DNA from: Pseudobacteriovorax antillogorgiicola
Lineage (GTDB): Bacteria > Bdellovibrionota_B > Oligoflexia > Oligoflexales > Oligoflexaceae
DNA: 64,000 bases
Assembly: GCF_900177345.1 (NCBI RefSeq)
Contig: NZ_FWZT01000019.1
Span: 95,917 to 159,916, forward strand
Direction: 5' to 3'
Shown here: piece after piece, positions 24,591 to 33,349 of the stretch
How the letters are laid out: each line of letters starts with the position of its first letter
Numbering within the stretch: position 1 is the first letter of the stretch
The notes under the pieces: model-generated
Seen by the model: only the letters and a program-made list of their open reading frames with translations
What the model was told of the DNA's origin: nothing
The model's database searches: none
Made by a program: the position numbers and the translations under genes

Positions 24591-27185
24591 ATGAATAGGT
24601 TCAGGGACAACGTCATTAAGCGATGGTTGCCACTAGAGCAGCTAGCTGCATTTCTGACTTTGATTCTGGGTGGGGCTGTGATCTTGGGTTGGCACTTGGA
24701 GTCAAGGTCCTTGATACAAGTGAGCTCGCAGTTTGTGCCCATGCAATACAACACAGCCCTTGGATTCACTCTACTGAGTATAGGGCTAGTCCTCCATTCT
24801 AAGTTCCGGACGGTTGGGCTTCTCACTGGGTTATGCCTCGCTGCACTTGCTCTGATGACCATTGCACAGTATCTTTGGTCGCAAGATTTCGGCATCGATC
24901 AAATGTTTATGAACCACTATATCACTACTAAGACATCTTACCCTGGGCGCATGGCTCCAAATACGGCCATGTGCTTTGCGATTATGAGTGTCCTTCTGTT
25001 GGTACAGTCGTGCTATCCCAATAGAAAAAAAAGAGTGCCTCTAAAATCCACCTTGTCGACGATTGTGATGTTTCTTGCAGCTCCACCATTTCTCGGTTAT
25101 TTGATGTCTGTGGACCCGGTGTTTGGCTGGCAGAAATATACGAACATGGCAATCCACACATCCAGTGGTTTTCTTGTTTTGAGCTTAGCTCATTCCATTG
25201 GAAACTTAAGGCGGATCGACCTTAGGCAATCGAGTCGCGTTGCTATTGCTCTTGGTTGGGCAGTGTTTTTGAGCTTTTATCTTTTCGGGCTTCAGTTTGC
25301 AGAATCAGAACAAAAAAAGTTAGGGGCTTTTTTAGAACGCTCCGCAGATGCCTCACTTTCAAAGTTCGACGTGACTATGGCGCAAAGTCTTCTAGCCTTT
25401 CAAAGGCAGTCGGAAAGATTAGGTAGGCGTGGGGTAGAGTCTCTTGAATCGTGGATGGCTGATGCTAAAGACTACGTATTAGATTTTCAAGAGCTGGAGG
25501 CTATCTATCTCCTAGACGATACAGGAGAGATCCTTGCATCATTTCCAAAAGGTCGCGGGTTCACTAAGAGCCTATCGTTTGATTCCTATAACCGTCCTGG
25601 TGCTCGGCTAGTTGTTACTGCTGATGAAACCTCAGTGGCAGCGCTAGCCACTGTATTTGATCAGAGATCGGGTAGAAAGTATCATCTGTTATATAAAATT
25701 AATCCCGAAAAATTGTTCCAAGATCTGTCAAAATCATCCCGGTCCGAAGACCGAAATTTTGCATTGACTGTTAGGAACCATCGGGACCACATCATTTATC
25801 AAGAACCTCGATTACAGAACGCTCAATCCCCACTGTACCTATCAACCTTTAGGCAATACCAAAGGGATGAGGTTCGCTGGTCGCTTTACTTTAGTGCGTC
25901 ACCAGCTTTAATGGCTGAAATCGATACTAATTACCCCGAACTTGTCATATTTTTAGGTGCTATTATAGGCTTCCTAAGCTCCCTAGCGTACGCATCAACC
26001 ATGAGAACAAGGCACTTGCTACAGTTAAGCGAGATTCGAGGTAAAAAACTTGAAGTCGCCATCGAGGAAAAATCTCGATTTCTTGCTAACATAAGCCATG
26101 AGATTCGTACGCCTCTCAATGCGATAATAGGAATGGCTGATATCATTTTCAGTGAAGTGAAAGACCCGATCTTGCAAAAGCAGTTAGCTTCGATTCAATC
26201 TTCTGGGGATCTACTTCTAGCGATCATCAATGACGTTTTGGATCTTTCGAAAATCGAGGCCGGCAAGCTTAGCCTTGAAAATATTCCTTTTAGCATCGAT
26301 GTCTTGCTGGAAGAAGTGCTGCAAGCATTAGGGCCCAAGGCCTCAAATAACGGCACGATACTTAGCACCAATGGCGAAAGCCTCGGTTGGACAAATGGCG
26401 ACCCCTATCGCCTCAAGCAAGTTCTCTTTAATCTGGTTGGTAATGCCATCAAATTCTGCCAAGAAGGGCAGGTTGTGATGTCCTACCACGAGGAGATTCG
26501 AAACGACCAACGATGGGTTTGCTTAGCAATCACAGATAACGGCATCGGCATTGCCCCAGAGAAGCTACCTAAGATATTCGCTGCTTTTTCACAGTCAGAC
26601 GAGCTTTCAACCCGAGCCTTTGGTGGAACGGGACTTGGTCTAGCCATTTCGCAAGCTATTGTCAAGCAATGGGGCGGCTACATCCATGTTCAAAGTGTGT
26701 TGAAGGTAGGGACCACGTTTACTGTAAATCTACCTGCTCCCAAAATTGATCCGCCACAAAGCAGGCTGATTGATCGCAGTGGAGTAGGTGTCTATTCCGA
26801 ATTAGAAATTCTTGTGGTTGACGACAATGAGTTGAACCGAGAGATCTTCACAAAATACCTGGCGAAACTTGGTTTGGATGCAGATCAGGCTAAGAACGGC
26901 CATGAAGCACTCGTCAAAGTTAAGCAGAAAAACTATGACTTGATCTTGATGGACTGTCACATGCCCGAGATGGATGGTTTTGAAGCCACCCGTCGGATAA
27001 AGGAAAACCTAGGAGAGTCAGCTCCCTTTATTATAGCTTTAACCGCTAGTGCGATGAAGGAAGATCGTGAGAAGTGCGCTGATGCTGGAATGGATGACTT
27101 TCTAGGTAAACCTCTAAAGCACAAGGTTCTTAAAGAAAAACTCCTTGAGCTGTATGGACCCGAATCTCTGACAAAGACTGGGTGA
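24591..27185 (+). CDS. Hybrid histidine kinase
   Basis: 864 aa inner-membrane protein. N-terminal block of about six helices (20-205) with PGRMAPNTAMCFAIMSVLLL, a type common in hybrid kinases; helix at about 215-235; periplasmic sensory loop (240-450); helix 450-470; HisKA FLANISHEIRTPLNAIIGMA (His503); HATPase with NLVGNAIKFC, DNGIGIA and GGTGLGLAIS; then a receiver (740-855) with LVVDDNELNRE, acceptor Asp788 in YDLILMDCHMPEMDGF and Lys in FLGKPLKHK. All catalytic boxes are present. AAGG lies 7 nt before ATG 24591; the frame also starts at TTG 24576. No Hpt protein is adjacent. Confidence 0.88.
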   Translation: MNRFRDNVIKRWLPLEQLAAFLTLILGGAVILGWHLESRSLIQVSSQFVPMQYNTALGFTLLSIGLVLHSKFRTVGLLTGLCLAALALMTIAQYLWSQDFGIDQMFMNHYITTKTSYPGRMAPNTAMCFAIMSVLLLVQSCYPNRKKRVPLKSTLSTIVMFLAAPPFLGYLMSVDPVFGWQKYTNMAIHTSSGFLVLSLAHSIGNLRRIDLRQSSRVAIALGWAVFLSFYLFGLQFAESEQKKLGAFLERSADASLSKFDVTMAQSLLAFQRQSERLGRRGVESLESWMADAKDYVLDFQELEAIYLLDDTGEILASFPKGRGFTKSLSFDSYNRPGARLVVTADETSVAALATVFDQRSGRKYHLLYKINPEKLFQDLSKSSRSEDRNFALTVRNHRDHIIYQEPRLQNAQSPLYLSTFRQYQRDEVRWSLYFSASPALMAEIDTNYPELVIFLGAIIGFLSSLAYASTMRTRHLLQLSEIRGKKLEVAIEEKSRFLANISHEIRTPLNAIIGMADIIFSEVKDPILQKQLASIQSSGDLLLAIINDVLDLSKIEAGKLSLENIPFSIDVLLEEVLQALGPKASNNGTILSTNGESLGWTNGDPYRLKQVLFNLVGNAIKFCQEGQVVMSYHEEIRNDQRWVCLAITDNGIGIAPEKLPKIFAAFSQSDELSTRAFGGTGLGLAISQAIVKQWGGYIHVQSVLKVGTTFTVNLPAPKIDPPQSRLIDRSGVGVYSELEILVVDDNELNREIFTKYLAKLGLDADQAKNGHEALVKVKQKNYDLILMDCHMPEMDGFEATRRIKENLGESAPFIIALTASAMKEDREKCADAGMDDFLGKPLKHKVLKEKLLELYGPESLTKTG

Positions 27186-27355
27186 TGCGACGGTTTGTAC
27201 CATCTCCTCGCATTTTTTTAACCAAGCCTTGTCTCATAGGTTTGCTCCCCTAAATATGTTATTCTCCTATCGGTTTGCGGAACTTGACGAACAAGGGGTG
27301 ACTTGTTCAGATCCAATTGTTGCTTTGTGAGCTGGTATTTGGGAGGATTGATTTC

Positions 27356-28057
27356 ATGCAAATGTTTATGGAAGAGGCTAAAAATCTCAAGGGGGTGTGG
27401 CGATTGCTGCGCAGGAGCCCCCTTTCTGATGATTTAAGTCGCTTTGACGTTCTGGAAGGAAGTCAGTACCAAGTATTGATAAGCCTTGTTGGGTTCGCAA
27501 CCTTAGTTGAAATCCCTTTGATTCACTTTATTATACAATATCTATGGGAACCCAGCCCCTTGTTGTCGACCGTTCAGATCGTGATTGTTGCAATGAGCCT
27601 TTACGGGATTATTTGGTTCTTAGGAGATTACCAGAGAATCAAGGAGGGTGGCTATCATGTGTATGCCGACGGAATTCATATAGATATATCTTCACGATGG
27701 CAGGGATCTATTCCCTTCTCAGCCATCAAGTCGGTGTCTAGATCTAACTTTAAACCTAAGTCCTCATGGGAGCAAGATTGGCGCAAAAAACAAGAGCAAG
27801 TGCCAGAGGGGCTTGGTCGGCTGTCTATTGGTCTGGAAAAGCCGAACGTCTGCATTAGATTTCAAGAGAATAGATCGATCAAAGGCCTTTATGGGATCGA
27901 GCGAAGTTTTAACGAAATTCACTTTTATGTGTCGAATCCAGATCAATTTCTTACGACTGTTTCGGAAAAGTTGAAGGATTCCTGCATTGGTCGTGGTTCA
28001 AATTCTTGCTCCCACCAATCAGGTGAGTTGTTTGACGCGAAGGATCGTGGGTTTTAG
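27356..28057 (+). CDS. Membrane protein with PH-like cytoplasmic domain
   Basis: 233 aa. Two membrane helices (about residues 45-90: YQVLISLVGFATLVEIPLIH and IVIVAMSLYGIIWFLGD), then a soluble domain starting GGYHVYADGIHIDISSRWQG and IPFSAIKSVSRS, reminiscent of bacterial PH (bPH-like) domains. GGGAGG is 9 nt before ATG 27356; the frame is open to a TTG at 27317. The stop codon overlaps that of the convergent CobW-like gene by 3 bases. Role unknown. Confidence 0.68.
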   Translation: MQMFMEEAKNLKGVWRLLRRSPLSDDLSRFDVLEGSQYQVLISLVGFATLVEIPLIHFIIQYLWEPSPLLSTVQIVIVAMSLYGIIWFLGDYQRIKEGGYHVYADGIHIDISSRWQGSIPFSAIKSVSRSNFKPKSSWEQDWRKKQEQVPEGLGRLSIGLEKPNVCIRFQENRSIKGLYGIERSFNEIHFYVSNPDQFLTTVSEKLKDSCIGRGSNSCSHQSGELFDAKDRGF

Positions 28058-28947
28058 GCACCATCTATGATTTGTCTAAGCTTCTCAGGGTCGCTGCCGG
28101 GGCCGACCACCAGAAGTTTTGTTCCCGATGCCAATGTTCCTCTGTACGGTCTGACAACGATGTCTCCAGAAGGTATCTTCTCAAAATAAGAGTAATGTTC
28201 GTCTTGATCCATCCTAGTGCAGCCCTTCACCCGCAATATGGTATCTGGAAGTGATTCTAGTATTCCTATCAATTTTTTGGAGTCAATAGGATCAGGTAAG
28301 TCAACTGAGCAAGAGGCCCAATGGGCTTTCTTATGATCCATTTGGTCAGCTGAGTTATTGGATGCTTTCAGGTTTGGCAGGCTCAGGCTATCTAACTCAC
28401 TCCATGTCTTGAAGGAAGCTGAGGAGTTAAGGCTCGCAATATCTGCCTTGACTCGTTCGACTCTATTAGGTGAAACATTGGCTGCATGATTGAGGACTAC
28501 CAAGGAGGAAACTTGTACTTGATTTGCTTCGAGCTCGTTGTGGTAGCCTCGTTTTTGCCAGTTTTGGACGTCAACGACAGATATTTGGATGGGAGGCAAA
28601 AATTGCTCCTTTAGACCAACCCCAAGAAACTCCATCAACGAGCAAGCATCTGAGGTGCCATTTGCCTCGATAAAGGTGACTCCATGCTTCCTCTCAGGAA
28701 TAGAGTTCAGTTGCCTTCGCAGTTCAACCACCCCGCTACAACAGATGCAGCTGCCGCTCAGGGCCTGAATTTGGTCCGGTTGCAGAAACTCAAGGAACCT
28801 TTGAGAGTCTAGCACTGCGTTCTGGTAGTCGTTCAAAATAATATATGGTTGCCAATTTGCCTTGAGATACTCTTGAACAAGTCGTGTCAAAAGAGTTGTT
28901 TTGCCAACTCCTAAAAAACCAACAATGACAATAACAGCTTCTTGCAC
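28054..28947 (-). CDS. CobW/COG0523-like GTPase, possible metallochaperone
   Basis: 297 aa. Walker A GFLGVGKTTLL begins at residue 10, the metal motif CxCC (CICC in GSCICCSG) is at about 67-70, and a Walker B-like IEANGTSD follows, together with a C-terminal CobW_C region (VRPYRGTLASGTKLLVVGPG). The guanine-specificity motif is weak: VVLNHAAN stands where NKxD is expected. GTG 28947 was chosen because AGAGAG lies 7 nt before it and family members begin just before Walker A; the frame is open to 29160 (71 more residues of no known type). No zinc-regulated partner is adjacent. Confidence 0.75.
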   Translation of the reverse strand: MQEAVIVIVGFLGVGKTTLLTRLVQEYLKANWQPYIILNDYQNAVLDSQRFLEFLQPDQIQALSGSCICCSGVVELRRQLNSIPERKHGVTFIEANGTSDACSLMEFLGVGLKEQFLPPIQISVVDVQNWQKRGYHNELEANQVQVSSLVVLNHAANVSPNRVERVKADIASLNSSASFKTWSELDSLSLPNLKASNNSADQMDHKKAHWASCSVDLPDPIDSKKLIGILESLPDTILRVKGCTRMDQDEHYSYFEKIPSGDIVVRPYRGTLASGTKLLVVGPGSDPEKLRQIIDGA

Positions 28948-29232
28948 AGCATTACTCTCTATCAATATGGATTTATAGTCCACCAGCCGTTCGGAAACGA
29001 AAACCGAAAGCATTTTCGTAAAGCTAGCTTTTCCAAGACAGGTTCGGTTATTTTGGTTTCCAAAATTCTCCAACTTATAGACGATCATAGACTTATATGC
29101 AAGTACTTGCAGAATAGCTAAGCCCTTAATAAGTCCATTGAGAGCCAACTGGAAAAACATAATTTCTGTATAGAAATAATAGAAAATATGACTAAAATAC
29201 GCTCCTCATCGAACTCTAGTACAGGAGCCAAA

Positions 29233-29255
29233 GTGGAACAGTGGAACAGTGGAAC
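29233..29255 (+). repeat. 8-bp tandem repeat across the LysR start
   Basis: GTGGAACA twice, then GTGGAAC, lying 5 nt after an AGGAG ribosome site (29223-29227). Each copy begins with a GTG start codon. Because 8 is not a multiple of three, each GTG opens a different frame; only the second (29241) reads the LysR protein. Confidence 0.85.
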
Positions 29256-30161
29256 GGCGTCTTAGAGCTATTGGCGGCAGTTGATCAGGGAACCCTATCT
29301 AAAGCAGCAAAACACTTGGGCGTTTCTCCCAGCCATGTGACAAAGCGAATTCAAGGACTAGAAGAGCGGCTGGGAATCAAGCTGCTAGCCCGGTCGACTC
29401 GATCGCTTAATTTAACGGAGATTGGTGAGCAATACTATGCAACAATGAAGCCCCTCGTCAACTCCTTAGAAGATCAAAATCGCTATTTTACTGAGCTTCA
29501 GAATGGCGAGCGGGGCATCTTAAAAATCAGTGCTCCTCTGGGAGTGGGTGAAGATTTATTGATGGAAAGCATCACCGAGTTTTCTAATCGGTATCCAAAT
29601 ATTCAATTGACCCTCGATTTTTCCACGAGAACGATCAATCTTATCGAGGAGAAATTTGACTTAGCGCTACGTCTTTCGTCGAGGCTGGATGGGGGAATGG
29701 TTGCGAAAAAAGTCCTTGAAACCCAGTATCATCTGCTGGCATCTCCTGAATACTTTTCCAAGATGGGAAGGCCTCAAGATCCATCCGAACTGAGCGAGCA
29801 CTTAGGTCTGGCATTTTCACAGCCAGATTCAAATAAACCGATCCAATGGCAGTTTGCTAGCCCTGAGTCAGGGGAACGGTTCAATGTTGGTATCACAGCG
29901 AAAATTCGCAGCAACTCGGTCAAGTCTCTCGTACGAGGTGCGATTAAAGGTGCAGGGATAATCTATGCTTCCCGATTCTTCGTGGAAGATGCCCTGCGCG
30001 ATGGTTTATTAGAACCTGTTTTGCAAGAGTGGGTTCCAGATCGCGCATCGATCTGGGCAGTTTTCCCAGAAAGAAAGCAGCTGCCGCGTAAGACTCGGTT
30101 GTTTGTTGATCATGTGACAGATTGGTTTGCAGACTCAACTAGAGTTTGTTCTCGGACTTGA
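29241..30161 (+). CDS. LysR family transcription regulator
   Basis: 306 aa. N-terminal winged helix-turn-helix: GTLSKAAKHLGVSPSHVTKR, then IQGLEERLGIKLLARSTRS. The rest is the periplasmic-binding-protein-like LysR effector domain (about 90-295). The GTG start is at 29241, 13 nt from AGGAG; the GTG with the better spacing (29233) leads to a stop after ten codons. The gene is divergent from the CobW-like gene (a common layout for LysR targets) and overlaps the convergent TRAP-type gene by 23 bp at its 3' end. Confidence 0.87.
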   Translation: MEQWNGVLELLAAVDQGTLSKAAKHLGVSPSHVTKRIQGLEERLGIKLLARSTRSLNLTEIGEQYYATMKPLVNSLEDQNRYFTELQNGERGILKISAPLGVGEDLLMESITEFSNRYPNIQLTLDFSTRTINLIEEKFDLALRLSSRLDGGMVAKKVLETQYHLLASPEYFSKMGRPQDPSELSEHLGLAFSQPDSNKPIQWQFASPESGERFNVGITAKIRSNSVKSLVRGAIKGAGIIYASRFFVEDALRDGLLEPVLQEWVPDRASIWAVFPERKQLPRKTRLFVDHVTDWFADSTRVCSRT

Positions 30162-31164
30162 GGTATTGAGTGATCGCGTCGAGTAACTGGCGGGCTTTCG
30201 GACTCTTCTCGCCATACTTTTTCCAGATAGGAAACGCTTTTCGTCGGGCTTCAATGATAGAGTCGTCCGACCATGAAATAACTTCTACTCCCTGTTTTCT
30301 TAGTTCTTCAAGATCGGATTTAGCGCGAGCTATGATCATCTTGGGATAGTTCCAGCGCCAAGCCCTCAAAAGCTTGGTGAGAATGGCTTTGTCATTTTCG
30401 TTCAAGCTTTGCCACGTTTTGTCTCGCAAAACAAAATCGATCAGTGGCATAGAATGAAAGCCAGGGTAATTGGTATATTTTGCATGTTTGTAGAGGTCGA
30501 GCCGCCGGTTTACTGAAACATTGGATGCATCACAGGCATCCACCGCGCCCCGTTTTAATATCTCTCCTACCTCTGGAAGTTCGATGGGCCTGGTGTTAGC
30601 ACCTAAACTCTGAAAGTAGTCTGAGACGATACCTCGGGGGGTACGAATTGTGAGATTTTTAAAATCGTCTACCGAGCGTAAAGGCACCCGGGATACAATC
30701 GATTCGATATTGTTTACAGTATAGCCTACAAGACGCAGATTTTTTTCCTGATAGGCGTCTTCAAGATAGCGAATACCATTGTGCTGTTCCAGCCAGTTTA
30801 GATAGCTCAAGGGAGAATCCCAAGCAGCGACCAATGAACCCATCATAGAAAAAACAGGATCGTGGCTCCAGTACTGGGGAGTCATCATAAAGCCATCAAT
30901 CTCGCCGAACCGGGCGGCATTAAAAGCACCATAAATATCAACCTTAGGCTTGTCTGAACCGTGCAGCTCAATCTTAACCCGACCATTTGTAGCTTGATTA
31001 AAGGGCTCGATGACCTGGGATCTGAAATATTCGTAATCCACACCTTGGGAATCCTGATTCGTCTGGATGTGGAGGGTCATGGCTTGCCCAAAATCGATGG
31101 GGGAAAGACCACTTAAAAAAAGTAATAGAATCGCCAGATGAGCCTTCAGCGAAAATAGGGGCAT
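30139..31164 (-). CDS. TRAP transporter substrate-binding protein (DctP type)
   Basis: 341 aa with a signal peptide (MPLFSLKAHLAILLLFLSG). The fold signature is clear: GRVKIELHGSD, FKNLTIRTPRGIVSDYFQSL with the Arg that holds carboxylate ligands, LPEVGEILKRGAVDACDA and a C-terminal helix pair. Periplasmic; binds a small organic acid for a TRAP transporter. No DctQ/DctM membrane subunits are nearby, so it is an orphan here. AAGGAGG is 5 nt before ATG. Confidence 0.85.
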   Translation of the reverse strand: MPLFSLKAHLAILLLFLSGLSPIDFGQAMTLHIQTNQDSQGVDYEYFRSQVIEPFNQATNGRVKIELHGSDKPKVDIYGAFNAARFGEIDGFMMTPQYWSHDPVFSMMGSLVAAWDSPLSYLNWLEQHNGIRYLEDAYQEKNLRLVGYTVNNIESIVSRVPLRSVDDFKNLTIRTPRGIVSDYFQSLGANTRPIELPEVGEILKRGAVDACDASNVSVNRRLDLYKHAKYTNYPGFHSMPLIDFVLRDKTWQSLNENDKAILTKLLRAWRWNYPKMIIARAKSDLEELRKQGVEVISWSDDSIIEARRKAFPIWKKYGEKSPKARQLLDAITQYLKSENKL

Positions 31165-31365
31165 GAATCCTCCTTGTGCTTTATCCTACCATCGGATTCC
31201 ATGAGTCAGTCATGATGAGAAACTCTAGCACGCTGATAATAGCGGCTGTTTGTCACAGAGTTTCAAGGAGCTTTGTGAAGCCCGTTGGTAAGATCAACCA
31301 CCATGGCCTAAATCGTGCAGGTCAGCTCACGGAAGAGATGACCAATTACGAGGAGACAGGCATTC

Positions 31366-32490
31366 ATGAAATGGATGTTCGCAGCGGTAGTAGCCTTAGG
31401 TGTATCGGTAGGCCTTTCGTTATCGTGGTCGGTGCGGGGCATGATGGAGCCAACTGAGAATCTGGTTCGCCGGCCTATCGCTGAATTTAGTCCAGTCTCA
31501 CTTTTGATCCTGAGTGAATTCTTACTAGACTATCCAGAAGGGCTGCCGTTGATTAAGAAAGCTCTTACTTTGGGGCACGATGTTGGAATCTTAATGAACC
31601 AGATTCCGGAAGAGGGGAGCGATCACAAGCTCAAGGACTTTGCCGCAGAGATTGAAAAAGGACGGCTGCAATTGATCCCATTTGCCCATGAATCGATCTG
31701 GGTCAGGGACTACTTGGGCATTCAATCGAGTCGCTCCATGATGGGGCATTCAGTGAACGAAATCATCGATTTTCGCTATAAAGAAGACTTTCATGTTGAG
31801 GACTTAGGTAGCCATCAGCTGGCTTTAACCTGTCCCCAATCGGTGATTCAAATACCTCTTTCGTTAGACGGGGGTAACTTTCTGAGCAATGGCCAAGACT
31901 GCTTTATGGGTGCTGATAGTACATCTTTGATTGTCGACGAGGGGGGCTATCAGGTTCTTATTCAAGCACTCAAAAGTGAAGTCGGTTGCGAGACAGTCTA
32001 CTACTTTCAAGACCCTCCTCACGAGCATGTTGATATGTATCTGAAAGTCGTAAGCAAGGACGTGGTACTGGTAGCGGAGATCCCAGACTTGATCCTAGAG
32101 AAAACCAGCTCCCTCGATCCCGTCACAGCTGAGCGGATCTTGCACTTGGCCCACAAGATGGATGCGGTTGCAGAGCAATTAGAGCATAAGTTTCAGGTAG
32201 TTAGGATTGTAACACCCCTTTTTACCAGCGAGGTACTAAGCAGCTACATCAATAGTGTCTTGTTGCAAGATGACATCCTTATGCCGCGATACCAGTTCCC
32301 CGATCATCTCGATCAGCTCGGCTTTACGAGAGGCTTGATGACCGAAATAGAAGCAGGGGTTGAAGTTCGGCTGGAAGAGCTGGGTCTTAAGGTTCATTGG
32401 ATCGATGCAAGCGAAGTGATCAAGGGCGGCGGTGCCCTCCATTGCATCACCTATCAAATCCATCGTGCGGAGCAATCTGTTGCTCATTAG
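31366..32490 (+). CDS. Exported agmatine/peptidylarginine deiminase-like enzyme
   Basis: 374 aa with a signal peptide or anchor (MKWMFAAVVALGVSVGLSLS). Guanidino-group-modifying fold with the catalytic landmarks in order: IWVRDYL, SLDGGNF, HEHVDMYL and, near the C-terminus, GGGALHCI, where Cys is the nucleophile. These match the agmatine deiminase / bacterial PAD family, which turns guanidino groups into ureido groups with release of ammonia. Most agmatine deiminases are cytoplasmic; the signal peptide and overall divergence make an extracytoplasmic substrate more likely. AGGAGA lies 9 nt before ATG. Confidence 0.78.
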   Translation: MKWMFAAVVALGVSVGLSLSWSVRGMMEPTENLVRRPIAEFSPVSLLILSEFLLDYPEGLPLIKKALTLGHDVGILMNQIPEEGSDHKLKDFAAEIEKGRLQLIPFAHESIWVRDYLGIQSSRSMMGHSVNEIIDFRYKEDFHVEDLGSHQLALTCPQSVIQIPLSLDGGNFLSNGQDCFMGADSTSLIVDEGGYQVLIQALKSEVGCETVYYFQDPPHEHVDMYLKVVSKDVVLVAEIPDLILEKTSSLDPVTAERILHLAHKMDAVAEQLEHKFQVVRIVTPLFTSEVLSSYINSVLLQDDILMPRYQFPDHLDQLGFTRGLMTEIEAGVEVRLEELGLKVHWIDASEVIKGGGALHCITYQIHRAEQSVAH

Positions 32491-32545
32491 ATAAACATTA
32501 TGACAAAGCACCTAGTGTGCATCGCGATGATGCATTTTAGGACAT

Positions 32546-33235
32546 ATGAAGCAATTTACAACACAGCGGCCATCCGGAAATAGGGCAATTGCTAGGGAGA
32601 AACTATTGTCAAAAGTGAAACGTCCTGAAGAATTTGGTGCTGAAATCGTCGAAGCCTTACAGGCCTACGGATGGTATGCAGGTGCCGGCTATTTCGAGGC
32701 CGACTTATGCCGTGGTCTGAAAGAGGAAGCTCTGGCAATCTACACTAATAGCCAGGGGGATGGGTTTTATCAGGCTCGGGTCGGTGATCGCTTTCAGAAC
32801 TTAAAGGATACGCGGGTTCGGCAGGATCAGATTCATTGGCTGGACCCGCTACAAGCAAGTCCTTGGCAAAGTATCTATTTGCAACGGTCCTGGGACCTGA
32901 TGATGGTTTTGAAACGAGCCATGTTCCTACCCATTAATGGCTTTGAGTCGCACTTTGCGATGTATCAATCTGGTGCGTTCTACAAGAAGCATGTGGATAG
33001 TTTTCAGGGCAGAAATGCTAGGCTACTCTCTCTCATCGTTTACCTCAACGACGACTGGGGTGAATCTGATGGGGGTCAGCTGCGCATCTATCGGGAAGAT
33101 AATCCTGAGGTGGAAGCTGCTACCATTCAACCAGAAATGGGTCGTTTTGTGATCTTTCTTAGCGAAACGATTCACCATGAAGTGCTGCCTAGCCATCGGC
33201 CAAGGCTATCGCTCACTGGCTGTGAGATTCAATGA
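32546..33235 (+). CDS. 2OG-Fe(II) oxygenase, prolyl hydroxylase-like
   Basis: 229 aa. Iron triad: His and Asp in YKKHVDSF, distal His in ETIHHEVLPS, and Arg in RPRLSLTGC for 2-oxoglutarate. GGQLRIYRE and LLSLIVYLNDDW match the beta strands of the SM-20/P4H-like group. Cytoplasmic. A TTG at 32606 with AGGGAG 7 nt before it is a possible later start. No neighbour gives the substrate. Confidence 0.82.
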   Translation: MKQFTTQRPSGNRAIAREKLLSKVKRPEEFGAEIVEALQAYGWYAGAGYFEADLCRGLKEEALAIYTNSQGDGFYQARVGDRFQNLKDTRVRQDQIHWLDPLQASPWQSIYLQRSWDLMMVLKRAMFLPINGFESHFAMYQSGAFYKKHVDSFQGRNARLLSLIVYLNDDWGESDGGQLRIYREDNPEVEAATIQPEMGRFVIFLSETIHHEVLPSHRPRLSLTGCEIQ

Positions 33236-33349
33236 AATTGAAGAAGATCCACTTTCCCTCGTCCGTTAAGGGGGATACATTTACTTTGTTGCTACGTTTA
33301 GTCCGAATCTGTCATAACCATTGAATCATCTGGGTCTCGTCTGTTTACC

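Noticed and set aside
31275..31457. GTG frame with AAGGAG just upstream of the deiminase-like gene
   Set aside because: It overlaps the deiminase gene out of frame for about 90 bp and has no recognisable domain; it may be a leader peptide, but the evidence is only one ribosome-like site.
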